This document shows, piece after piece, positions 1-8,048 of a stretch of 64,000 nucleotides of DNA; the stretch's first letter is position 1, and each line of letters opens with the position of its first letter. The position numbers were made by a program, and so were the translations under genes. The DNA is taken from assembly GCF_013409785.1 (NCBI RefSeq), contig NZ_JACCBV010000001.1, positions 2,356,001 to 2,420,000 on the forward strand. Reading direction: 5' to 3'. The notes beneath the pieces were generated by a model, which was given only the letters and a program-made list of their open reading frames with translations, had not been told where the DNA came from and ran no database searches. Source of the stretch: Microbacterium immunditiarum. Its GTDB lineage: Bacteria > Actinomycetota > Actinomycetes > Actinomycetales > Microbacteriaceae.

Positions 1-708
1 CTGGATGATCGTCAGGAAGATCGCGCTCAGCACGCCGTTGATGACACCCATCGTGAGCTGGCCGATGACGTAGTAGCCGACCGAGTCGGTGATCTGCTCG
101 GACAGGTCGATGAACCGCTCGCGCTTGGACGCGGGCACGAGCTGGTACACCGCTCGCTTGAGCGACGGGGTCGACGCGGTGAAGTAGATCGTCAGTATGA
201 GCACGATGAACGCGCCCGCGAGGCCCGAGACGACCGCGAATCCGACGTTGATGACGCCGCCCGTGATCGAGCCCCAGTTGTCGACGAACCAGTCCTGCAG
301 GTTCGCGAGCGCGTCGTCGAGGAACTCGGGCGACAGGCCCGGGAAGATCCCGGCGATCCAGGCGCTCACGTCGTCGAAGAACTGATTGAGCGTGCGATTC
401 CCCACGAAGTCCTGGATCTCGCCGACGAGCTGCGCGATCTGGTTCACGATGATCGGCACCACCATGAGCACGATTCCCGCGAACACGGCGAGAACGGCGA
501 GGATCGTGATGAGCACTGCCGCCCAGCGGGGGAGCTTGCGACGCTCGAGCCACGCCACGAGCGGGTCGAGGCCGAGAGACAGGAAGAGCGCCGTGCCGAT
601 GTACAGCAGGATCGTCGAGAGCGTCTGGATGCTGCCGATCAGCACGAGGCCGAGCCCCACTCCGAGCGTCGCGACGAAAGCCGTGCGGAAGGGGTGGTGG
701 ATCTTCAC
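1..708 (-). CDS. AI-2E family transporter (PerM-like permease), 3' end cut by window edge
   Basis: The first 236 codons are visible; the gene runs off the left edge. The product is an integral membrane protein with hydrophobic segments at about residues 8-46, 57-84, 155-180 and 212-236, and a polar loop between the second and third segments. This layout, with the long loop before the paired C-terminal helices, is that of the AI-2E transporter / PerM family, whose substrates are mostly unknown. The GTG start at 708 follows GGAGAG, with the GGAG core 5 nt from the start. The next gene is divergent and 173 bp away. Family assignment is by recall of sequence character; the substrate cannot be inferred. 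Confidence 0.8.
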   Translation of the reverse strand, partial: MKIHHPFRTAFVATLGVGLGLVLIGSIQTLSTILLYIGTALFLSLGLDPLVAWLERRKLPRWAAVLITILAVLAVFAGIVLMVVPIIVNQIAQLVGEIQDFVGNRTLNQFFDDVSAWIAGIFPGLSPEFLDDALANLQDWFVDNWGSITGGVINVGFAVVSGLAGAFIVLILTIYFTASTPSLKRAVYQLVPASKRERFIDLSEQITDSVGYYVIGQLTMGVINGVLSAIFLTIIQ

Positions 709-881
709 GAGCTCTCCGGTTCGTCGTAGGGCCCAGCGGGGTATAGGTCAGGATACGCACACGCCGCGCCGAGGCCGTGGATTGCTCCCTCCCACGCTCC
801 TTTCAGCCGCTCTTCGCTACTCTGGAATGTCGAGTTTTCCAGGCCCGTGTCCCGACCCCGGGCCAGTGAGAGGTTTCTTCC

Positions 882-2729
882 GTGCGTTTCGTGTGGGCCG
901 TGGTGGCGTTCATCATCGCCGCCGTGATGATCGGTGCGGGCATCGCCCAGCGCACCGTCTTCCAGGGACCGAAGACCGAGACCGCGCCGATCTCGTTCGA
1001 GCAGGACGTGCCCTATCTGCTGATCGACGGCGCGGTGCTGAACAAGCTCCCCGGCGCTCAGACGCTTCGAGCACAGGCCGAGGGCGACATCCTGGCCGCG
1101 TACGGCCGTACCGCCGACATGAAGGCCTGGCTCTCCGACGCCGAATACGCGTCTGCGACCCTCGACGACGGGGGCGAGATCCGCACGCGGATCGTCGAGC
1201 CCGCGCCCATCGACGAGCCGACGGATGCCGTTGCCGACCCGGCCGCCGAGGGCGAAGCCGCGGGTGACACCGCCGCGGACGCCGAAGCCGCGGAGCCCGG
1301 TCGCAACCCCGCCGGCTCGGATCTCTGGCTCGACGAGTTCCAGCAGTCAGACCTGCTCATCGCCCCGCTGCAGCTGCCCGAGGGCATGAGCGTGCTCGTC
1401 GCGAAGGACGGCACCGAGCCCGCTCCGTCCAAGGTGAGCGTCTCGTGGCCGATCGAGAGCACGACGCCGTGGGCCGGACCGCTCATCGTCGGCGGCGGCA
1501 TCGTGATGGCGATCGGCGTGCTGCTGTACATCCTCGGCATCCGTCATGTCCGCCGCTCGCGAGGGCCGCGACGCAAGGGTCTGCCGCTTCCTCCCACCGA
1601 GCCGATCAATCTGGCGATCGAGGGTGAGGACAAGGGCGTCATCTCAGCTGGCGCGCCCACCCGACGCGCCGTGTCGGGCCGCCGCGCCTTCGCGATCCTT
1701 CCGGTCGTGGCCGTGTCGGCGCTGATGTTCACGGGGTGCACGCCCGACGCGTGGCCGCAGCTCGGCCCGACGCCGACTCCCACCCCGACGCAGACCGTCG
1801 TCATGCCCGACAGCCAGCAGGCGCCCGCCGTCACGAAGGCGCAGGCCGACCGCATCCTCAGCCGCGTGTCGTCTACGGTCGCGGAGGCGGACGAGACGCT
1901 CGACGCGACGCTCGCGGCCTCCCGCCTGGACGGCGCGGTGCTGGCGGAGCGGACCACCAACTACAAGCTGCGCGGGGCGATCACCGACCGTGCGCCGCTA
2001 CCGGCGATCCCGACGAAGTCGCTCGAGATCATCCTGCCGCAGGCGTTCGACGGCTGGCCGCGCACGTTCATGGCGGTCGTGAGCGACGCCGATGACAAGA
2101 CGGCGAACATCATGATGCTCTCGCAGGCCGATCAGTGGTCGCCCTACAAGCTGAACTACCTCGCGAACCTCGAGGCCTCGACCGTCATGCCCGAGATGGC
2201 ACCGCACTACGTGGGTGCCACCCAGGTGCCGCCGGACTCGGAGTTCCTCATGCTGGCGCCGCAGGAGCTCTCCGCGGCGTACGCCGACGTCATCGACAAC
2301 GGCGAGAAGAGCGAGTACTGGAGCCTCTTCGACGTCGAGAACGATCACTTCCGCCCGGGTGTCCTCGAGGACCGTCAGCGGCGTCTCGACGACTTCAACC
2401 AGACCGCCACGAACACGGGAAACCTGACATTCAAGGCGGCCCCTGGCACGGTCGCGCCCGTCGCCCTCGCGACGCTGGACAGCGGCGCCATCGTCGCGGT
2501 CCACGTGCACGAGATGGAAGAGGCGAAGCCGACCAACGCCGATGCGGTCATCAAGCTCGGCGACAACACCGAGGTCAAGGCGCTCACGGGCGTGGAGCAG
2601 TCCGCCAGCGGCGTCACGACGACGTTCAGCGACCAGGTCTTCTTCTACGTTCCGGTCCTCGACTCCGACGAGAAGATCCAGCTCCTCGGGTATTCTTCGA
2701 ACATCCTCGACGCGAAGGTGATCAAGTGA
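882..2729 (+). CDS. uncharacterised 615-aa envelope protein with internal lipobox-like motif
   Basis: I do not recognise a characterised family. Residues 1-23 form an N-terminal signal anchor. An Ala/Glu/Asp-rich extracytoplasmic-type region follows, then a second hydrophobic segment at about 199-219 and a basic, Pro-rich linker (RRSRGPRRKG). A third hydrophobic segment at about 267-287 ends in LMFTGC, which looks like a lipoprotein signal placed mid-protein. A Pro-Thr linker (TPTPTPTQT) leads to a C-terminal domain of about 300 residues. It resembles two envelope genes joined into one frame, a membrane protein and a lipoprotein. GTG start at 882 after GTGAGAGG. Its stop overlaps the start of the thioredoxin-like gene (GTGA), so the two are probably co-translated. 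Confidence 0.7.
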   Translation: MRFVWAVVAFIIAAVMIGAGIAQRTVFQGPKTETAPISFEQDVPYLLIDGAVLNKLPGAQTLRAQAEGDILAAYGRTADMKAWLSDAEYASATLDDGGEIRTRIVEPAPIDEPTDAVADPAAEGEAAGDTAADAEAAEPGRNPAGSDLWLDEFQQSDLLIAPLQLPEGMSVLVAKDGTEPAPSKVSVSWPIESTTPWAGPLIVGGGIVMAIGVLLYILGIRHVRRSRGPRRKGLPLPPTEPINLAIEGEDKGVISAGAPTRRAVSGRRAFAILPVVAVSALMFTGCTPDAWPQLGPTPTPTPTQTVVMPDSQQAPAVTKAQADRILSRVSSTVAEADETLDATLAASRLDGAVLAERTTNYKLRGAITDRAPLPAIPTKSLEIILPQAFDGWPRTFMAVVSDADDKTANIMMLSQADQWSPYKLNYLANLEASTVMPEMAPHYVGATQVPPDSEFLMLAPQELSAAYADVIDNGEKSEYWSLFDVENDHFRPGVLEDRQRRLDDFNQTATNTGNLTFKAAPGTVAPVALATLDSGAIVAVHVHEMEEAKPTNADAVIKLGDNTEVKALTGVEQSASGVTTTFSDQVFFYVPVLDSDEKIQLLGYSSNILDAKVIK

Positions 2730-3661
2730 CCGATGCCGCTCCGGGTGCCGCGCTGCGCGGCGCCGTGGATCTGTCCGCACTGCGCAACCGTTCGGCTCCG
2801 TCCCAGGCTGCCGCGCCCGCGGCAGGCGGTCCGGCCGGCAGCGTTCCCGCCCTGGTGATGGATGTCACCGACGAGACGTTCGGCTCTGCGCTGGAGCTCT
2901 CGCGCACGGTCCCGGTGGTCGTGGACCTATGGGCCGAGTGGTGCGGGCCGTGCAAGCAGCTCAGCCCGATCCTCGAGAAGGTCGTCACCGAGCTCGGCGG
3001 GCGTCTGGTGCTCGCGAAGGTCGACGTCGACGCGAACCCGCAGCTCGCGCAGGCCTTCCGCGCGCAGTCGATCCCGATGGTCGTCGCCCTCGTGGGCGGT
3101 CAGCCCGTCCCGCTGTTCACGGGTGCCGTGCCCGAGCAGCAGGTGCGTGAGGTGTTCGCACAGCTCCTCCAGCTCGCCGCGCAGAACGGCGTCACGGGCA
3201 CGCTCGAGGTGAACGGCCAGGCGCCCGCCGAGTCCGACGAGCCGCCGCTGCCTCCGCTGCACGCCGAGGCGTTCGAGGCGATCGAGGCAGGCGACTACGC
3301 GCGTGCCATCGGCGCGTACGAGAAGGCCCTCGCCGAGAACCCGCGCGACGTCGACGCGCGCGCAGGGCTGGGCCAGGTGCGACTGCTCGCGCGCGTGGAG
3401 GGGCTCGACCTGCAGGCGGCGCGCGTCGCCGCCGCGGCGAACCCGACTGACGTCGACGCGCAGTTCCGCGTGGCCGACCTCGACATCGCGGGCGGCCACG
3501 TCGACGACGCGTTCGACCGGCTGCTCGACCTGTTCGCCGCGCTTCCGGGCGACCGTCGCGCGCCCGTGCGCGAGCGTCTGCTCGAGCTGTTCGCGCTCGT
3601 CGGCGACGCCGATCCGCGTGTGATCCGCGCGCGCGGAAGCCTCGCGAGCCTCCTGTTCTGA
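2726..3661 (+). CDS. thioredoxin-fold protein with C-terminal TPR-like region (CnoX/YbbN type)
   Basis: 311 aa. A low-complexity Ala-rich N-terminus (about 1-45) precedes a thioredoxin domain at about 47-150 with the redox motif WCGPCK and the cis-Pro region SIPMVV. From about 180 onward helical repeats of TPR character follow (AFEAIEAGDYARAIGAYEKA). This domain order is that of co-chaperedoxins such as E. coli CnoX (YbbN), which hold unfolded proteins and guard cysteines. Unlike E. coli CnoX, which has SxxC, the motif here is a full CGPC, so true oxidoreductase activity is possible. The start is GTG at 2726, overlapping the previous stop by 4 nt; a longer upstream reading frame exists but lies inside the preceding gene. 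Confidence 0.88.
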   Translation: MTDAAPGAALRGAVDLSALRNRSAPSQAAAPAAGGPAGSVPALVMDVTDETFGSALELSRTVPVVVDLWAEWCGPCKQLSPILEKVVTELGGRLVLAKVDVDANPQLAQAFRAQSIPMVVALVGGQPVPLFTGAVPEQQVREVFAQLLQLAAQNGVTGTLEVNGQAPAESDEPPLPPLHAEAFEAIEAGDYARAIGAYEKALAENPRDVDARAGLGQVRLLARVEGLDLQAARVAAAANPTDVDAQFRVADLDIAGGHVDDAFDRLLDLFAALPGDRRAPVRERLLELFALVGDADPRVIRARGSLASLLF

Positions 3662-3711
3662 GGCTCGCGCGACGTCGGCGCCCGCGACCCCGGTGATCCC
3701 CGAGGGCCGGT

Positions 3712-5892
3712 TCAGCCCCGCGTGGGCGACGGGATGTGCGCCCCCGGTTCGTGACGCAGCCACAGCGCGCCAAGCGGCGGCAGCACCATCGACGCGAGCC
3801 CGTTGCTGTCCGCGTTGACCACGCCCAGGTTGCCGACCCCGGATCCGCCGAACTCCGCGGCATCCGTGTTGAGGACCTCGTGCCAGACACCCTCCGCGGG
3901 CAGGGTGAGCCGATAGCCCGTGATCGGGTTGCCCGAGAAGTTGCACACGACGGCGACCGAGTTGCCGTGCCAGTCGCGCCTCGCGAACGCGACGACGTTC
4001 GGGTTCCACGAGGGTGCGCCCAGCCGTGTGAAGGCGCCCCCGTCGGAGTCGCGCGCCCACAGGGCGGAGTGCTCCCGGTACGTGCGGTTGAGCGCCGCGA
4101 CGAAGCCCGCGAGCTGCGCGTGCGTGGGCTGGTCGAGCAGCCACCAGTCGAGCGACCGCGACTCGGACCACTCCGACATCTGGCCGAACTCCTGGCCCAT
4201 GAACAGCAGCTGCTTGCCCGGGTGCCCCCACATGTAGGCGAGGAACACCCGCATGTTCGCGAGCCTCTGCCAGTGGTCGCCCGGCATGCGCCCGAAGAGG
4301 CTGCCCTTGCCGTGCACCACTTCGTCGTGGCTGATCGGCAGGATGTAGTTCTCGCTGAAGGCGTAGACGAACGAGAACGACAGCTCGCCCTCGTGGTGGC
4401 TGCGGTACAGCGGGTCGCGCTTGATGTACTGCAGCGAGTCGTTCATCCAGCCCATGTTCCACTTCAAGCCGAACCCGAGGCCCGCGTGGTCGGTCGGCGC
4501 CGTGACGCCCGGGAAGCTCGTGGACTCCTCAGCGATCATCGCGATGCCGGGATACCGCCTGTACGCGGTCGCGTTGACCTCCTGCAGGAACGCGATCGCC
4601 TCCAGGTTCTCGCGCCCGCCGTGGATGTTGGGCAGCCACTCGCCGGATTCGCGCGAGTAGTCGAGGTAGAGCATCGAGGCCACCGCGTCCACGCGCAGGC
4701 CGTCGACGTGGAACTCCTCGAGCCAGTACAGGGCGTTCGCGACGAGGAAGTTGCGGACCTCGGGACGCCCGTAGTCGAAGATGTACGTTCCCCAGTCCTT
4801 GTGCTCGCCGCGCCGCGGATCCGGATGCTCGTACAGCGGCTCTCCATCGAACCGCGCGAGCGCGAACGCGTCCTTCGGGAAGTGCCCCGGGACCCAGTCC
4901 ATGATCACGCCGATACCGGCCTGGTGCAGGCGGTCGATGAGGTACCGCAGGTCGTCCGGGCTCCCGTAGCGGCTCGTCGGCGCGTAGTAGCCCGTGACCT
5001 GATACCCCCATGATCCGCCGAACGGGTGCTCTGCGAGGGGCAGGAACTCGATGTGAGTGAAACCGCAGGCGGTCACGTACTCGATGAGCTGGTCGGCCGC
5101 CTCGCGGTACGACAGGCCCTGACGCCATGAGCCGAGGTGCAGCTCGTAGACCGAGACCGGCTGAGACAGGAGCTGGCTCTTGGCGCGACGGCTCATCCAC
5201 TCGCCGTCCCCCCACGAGTACGACGATTCGGTGATGACGGATGCGGTGCCCGGCGGCACCTCGGCCTGGCGGGCCATCGGGTCGGCTTTGAGCACCCACG
5301 AGCCACCGCGTGAGAGCAGCTCGAACTTGTAGTTGGCCCCCGCGCCGAGGCCCGGGATGAACAGCTCCCACACGCCGCTCGCGCCCATCGAGCGCATCGC
5401 ATGGCCCTGTCCGTCCCAGCTGTTGAAGTCGCCGACGACCCGTACCGCGCGGGCGTTGGGCGCCCACACGGCGAACGCCGTGCCCCGAGAGCCCTGGTGC
5501 TCGCGCACGTGCGCGCCGAGGACGCGCCACAGCTCCTCGTGGCGCCCCTCGCGGATGAGATGCAGGTCCAGCTCGCCGAGCGTCGGCGTGTGACCGTACG
5601 GGTCCTCGGCCGTGTGGTCGGGACCTTCCTCATACTTCGCGACGACCTCGTAGCGGCCCGGCTCGCCTCCGCGCGTGCCCTCCCAGATGCCCGCCCGCAC
5701 GTGCTCGAGCGGTACGCGGATCCCGTCGTCGAACACCGCCGTCACGCTGCGGGCGAGGGGACGGCGCACGCGCACGGCCCACTCGACGCCGCCCGCGGCA
5801 TCCGTTCCCGGGTGGAGTCCCAGCACGGCGTGCGGGTCGTGGTGGCTTCCGGCGGCGACGGCGTCGAGCAGGCGATCATCGGGCTCGGGCAT
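3712..5892 (-). CDS. glgB: 1,4-alpha-glucan branching enzyme GlgB
   Basis: 726 aa, usual for GlgB. It transfers alpha-1,4 chains to alpha-1,6 positions in glycogen or in GlgE-derived glucan. An N-terminal CBM48-type region (about 100-200) leads into a GH13 barrel. The nucleophile lies in GLRVDAV (D402) and the acid/base in MIAEES (E455); ISHDEVVHGKGSL is the usual third conserved block. An all-beta C-terminal domain closes the protein. The ATG at 5892 follows GAAGGAG and overlaps the glgE stop by one base (TGATG), so it is translationally coupled to glgE. The frame stays open upstream, but only inside glgE. Confidence 0.97.
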   Translation of the reverse strand: MPEPDDRLLDAVAAGSHHDPHAVLGLHPGTDAAGGVEWAVRVRRPLARSVTAVFDDGIRVPLEHVRAGIWEGTRGGEPGRYEVVAKYEEGPDHTAEDPYGHTPTLGELDLHLIREGRHEELWRVLGAHVREHQGSRGTAFAVWAPNARAVRVVGDFNSWDGQGHAMRSMGASGVWELFIPGLGAGANYKFELLSRGGSWVLKADPMARQAEVPPGTASVITESSYSWGDGEWMSRRAKSQLLSQPVSVYELHLGSWRQGLSYREAADQLIEYVTACGFTHIEFLPLAEHPFGGSWGYQVTGYYAPTSRYGSPDDLRYLIDRLHQAGIGVIMDWVPGHFPKDAFALARFDGEPLYEHPDPRRGEHKDWGTYIFDYGRPEVRNFLVANALYWLEEFHVDGLRVDAVASMLYLDYSRESGEWLPNIHGGRENLEAIAFLQEVNATAYRRYPGIAMIAEESTSFPGVTAPTDHAGLGFGLKWNMGWMNDSLQYIKRDPLYRSHHEGELSFSFVYAFSENYILPISHDEVVHGKGSLFGRMPGDHWQRLANMRVFLAYMWGHPGKQLLFMGQEFGQMSEWSESRSLDWWLLDQPTHAQLAGFVAALNRTYREHSALWARDSDGGAFTRLGAPSWNPNVVAFARRDWHGNSVAVVCNFSGNPITGYRLTLPAEGVWHEVLNTDAAEFGGSGVGNLGVVNADSNGLASMVLPPLGALWLRHEPGAHIPSPTRG

Positions 5893-7982
5893 CACGGCTC
5901 CTTCACGTGCAGGATGTGGACGGGCTCGACGAACGAGTCGAGCCGGACGTAGCTGTGGTCGGACCAGGTCCACCGGGCTCCGGTGAGCAGCTCGTCCACC
6001 TCGAAGGGCGATCCCGGCGCGACGCCCCACACGCGCGTGTCGACGTGCACCATCGTCTCGCGCACCGAGTGCGGGTCGACGTTGGCGACGACGATGATCG
6101 TGTCGGAGCTTCCGGTCGGGGAGAGGGCGGCGTCGAGGTGCTTCGCGTAGACGAGGATCGCGTCGTCGTCGCTCCAATGGATGGTGAGGTTGCGCAGCTG
6201 GCGCAGGGCCGGATGCTCCCGCCTGATCTCGTTGAGTCGCGTGAGGTACGGAGCGAGCGACGCCCCGCGCTCGATGGCATCATCCCAGTCGCGGAGCTTG
6301 TACTCGTACTTCTCGTTGTCGATGTTCTCTTCCGAGCCCGGTCGCGCGACGTTCTCGAACAGCTCGTACCCCGCGTACACGCCGTATGTCGGCGCGGCCG
6401 TCGCCGCGATCGCCGCGCGGACCTTGTAGGCCGGCCGGCCGCCGAACTGCAGGTACTCGGTGAGGATGTCGGGCGTGTTCACGAAGAGGTTCGGCCGCAG
6501 GAAGTCCGCCGTGTCGTTCGCGAGCCCGCCGAGGAACTCCTCGAGCTCGGTCTTCGTGTTGCGCCACGTGAAGTAGGTGTAACTCTGCTGGAAGCCGGCG
6601 GCGGCGAGCCCCTGCAGGGGTGCCGGGCGCGTGAACGCCTCAGCGAGGAACACGACGTCGGGGTGCTCCGCCTCGACCGTCGCGATCAGCCACTCCCAGA
6701 ACTGCAGGGGCTTGGTGTGCGGGTTGTCGACGCGGAAGATCTTGACGCCTTGCGCGATCCAGTGGCGCACGACCCGCAGCACCTCGGCACGGATGCCCTC
6801 CGGGTCGTTGTCGAAGTTGATCGGGTAGATGTCCTGGTACTTCTTCGGCGGGTTCTCGGCGTACGCGATGGTCCCGTCGGGCAGTGTCGTGAACCATTCC
6901 GGATGCTCCGTGACCCAAGGGTGGTCGGGAGAGGCCTGAAGCGCGAGGTCGAGAGCCACCTCGATTCCCTCGGCGCGCGCAGCGCGCACGAAGGCGCGGA
7001 AGTCGGCGAGGGTGCCGAGATCCGGATGCACCGCGTCGTGACCGCCGGTGGAGGCGCCGATCGCCCACGGCGACCCGGGATCGCCGGGCCGGGCCTCGAG
7101 CGTGTTGTTGCGGCCCTTGCGGTGGGTGACGCCGATCGGGTGGATGGGGGGCAGGTAGAGGACATCGAAACCCATCGCGGCGACGGCGGGCAGGCGCCGG
7201 GCCGCGGTGCGGAACGTGCCGGACTTGATGGTGCCGTTCTTGAGGCGGCGGGCGCCCTCGGAGCGTGGGAAGAACTCGTACCAGGCGCCGACGCCCGCCC
7301 GCTCGCGCTCGACGAGGAGCTCGCGTTCGAGGCCGGGCGACAGCAGCGACAGGAGCGGACTCGTTGCGAAGAAGGACGCGATGCGCGGGTCGTCGACGAT
7401 CTCGAGCGCGCGGGCGTCCGAGGTGTCGGGATGCCGCAGCTCGGTGGCCGCGGTCTCGAGCACGCGGCGCTCCGCCGCCGGTCGCGACCGCTCGGTGACG
7501 GCGCGGTCGAAGAGGCGCGCCCCGATCTCGCGCATGAGCGCCGTGTCGACCCCCGCGCCGATCTTCACGCGCGCGGCGTGCCGCCACGTCTCGACCTCGT
7601 CGGCGAACGCCTCGAACCGGAAGCGCCACACGCCCACCTCGAGGAGCCCGACGAGCGTCTGCCAGTGGTCGAGCCCGTTCTCGAGCGGGCGGAGCCGATG
7701 CAGCGACTCATCGCCTGACGGCGACCAAAGCCGCAGGTGCACGCCGATGCGGTCGTGCCCCTCGCGGAACGCCGTGACGCGGAACGGGACGACCTCGCCG
7801 GCGAAGGCCTTCGGTCGGAACAGCCCGCCGGGCACCGACGGCGAGGGCGCATGCGTCGGGATGCGGCCCGTGATGGTGCCGGTGCCGGGGGCGAGAGCGG
7901 ATGTCTCGACGCCGGTCCGGACCGGGACCGATGTCGCGCTTCGCCATGGTCGCGCGGTCGCTCGTCGGTTCGTCGTGGCCAC
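5892..7982 (-). CDS. glgE: alpha-1,4-glucan:maltose-1-phosphate maltosyltransferase GlgE
   Basis: 696 aa. GlgE (GH13_3) adds maltose from maltose-1-phosphate to the non-reducing end of alpha-glucan. After a divergent 35-residue leader comes the family opening GRIP..PSVPGG. The catalytic nucleophile is in FRVDNPHTKP (D419) and the general acid in VFLAEAF (E448). The GTG start at 7982 has no Shine-Dalgarno, but TAGGTT sits exactly 6 nt upstream, so a leaderless transcript starting at this GTG is likely. It lies between glgX and glgB, consistent with one glucan metabolism block. TreS and Pep2, which supply maltose-1-phosphate, are not in the window. Confidence 0.96.
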   Translation of the reverse strand: MATTNRRATARPWRSATSVPVRTGVETSALAPGTGTITGRIPTHAPSPSVPGGLFRPKAFAGEVVPFRVTAFREGHDRIGVHLRLWSPSGDESLHRLRPLENGLDHWQTLVGLLEVGVWRFRFEAFADEVETWRHAARVKIGAGVDTALMREIGARLFDRAVTERSRPAAERRVLETAATELRHPDTSDARALEIVDDPRIASFFATSPLLSLLSPGLERELLVERERAGVGAWYEFFPRSEGARRLKNGTIKSGTFRTAARRLPAVAAMGFDVLYLPPIHPIGVTHRKGRNNTLEARPGDPGSPWAIGASTGGHDAVHPDLGTLADFRAFVRAARAEGIEVALDLALQASPDHPWVTEHPEWFTTLPDGTIAYAENPPKKYQDIYPINFDNDPEGIRAEVLRVVRHWIAQGVKIFRVDNPHTKPLQFWEWLIATVEAEHPDVVFLAEAFTRPAPLQGLAAAGFQQSYTYFTWRNTKTELEEFLGGLANDTADFLRPNLFVNTPDILTEYLQFGGRPAYKVRAAIAATAAPTYGVYAGYELFENVARPGSEENIDNEKYEYKLRDWDDAIERGASLAPYLTRLNEIRREHPALRQLRNLTIHWSDDDAILVYAKHLDAALSPTGSSDTIIVVANVDPHSVRETMVHVDTRVWGVAPGSPFEVDELLTGARWTWSDHSYVRLDSFVEPVHILHVKEP

Positions 7983-7988
7983 GTCTCG

Positions 7989-7994
7989 AACCTA
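7989..7994 (-). promoter_or_regulatory. -10 element of glgE
   Basis: TAGGTT on the minus strand ends 6 nt before the glgE GTG, the spacing expected if transcription begins at the start codon. No -35 consensus is evident. Confidence 0.6.
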
Positions 7995-8048
7995 TCGCGA
8001 CGCCTCGGAGTCCGACAGCCGCGGCACCCGCCCGGCCGCGAGCCGGAG

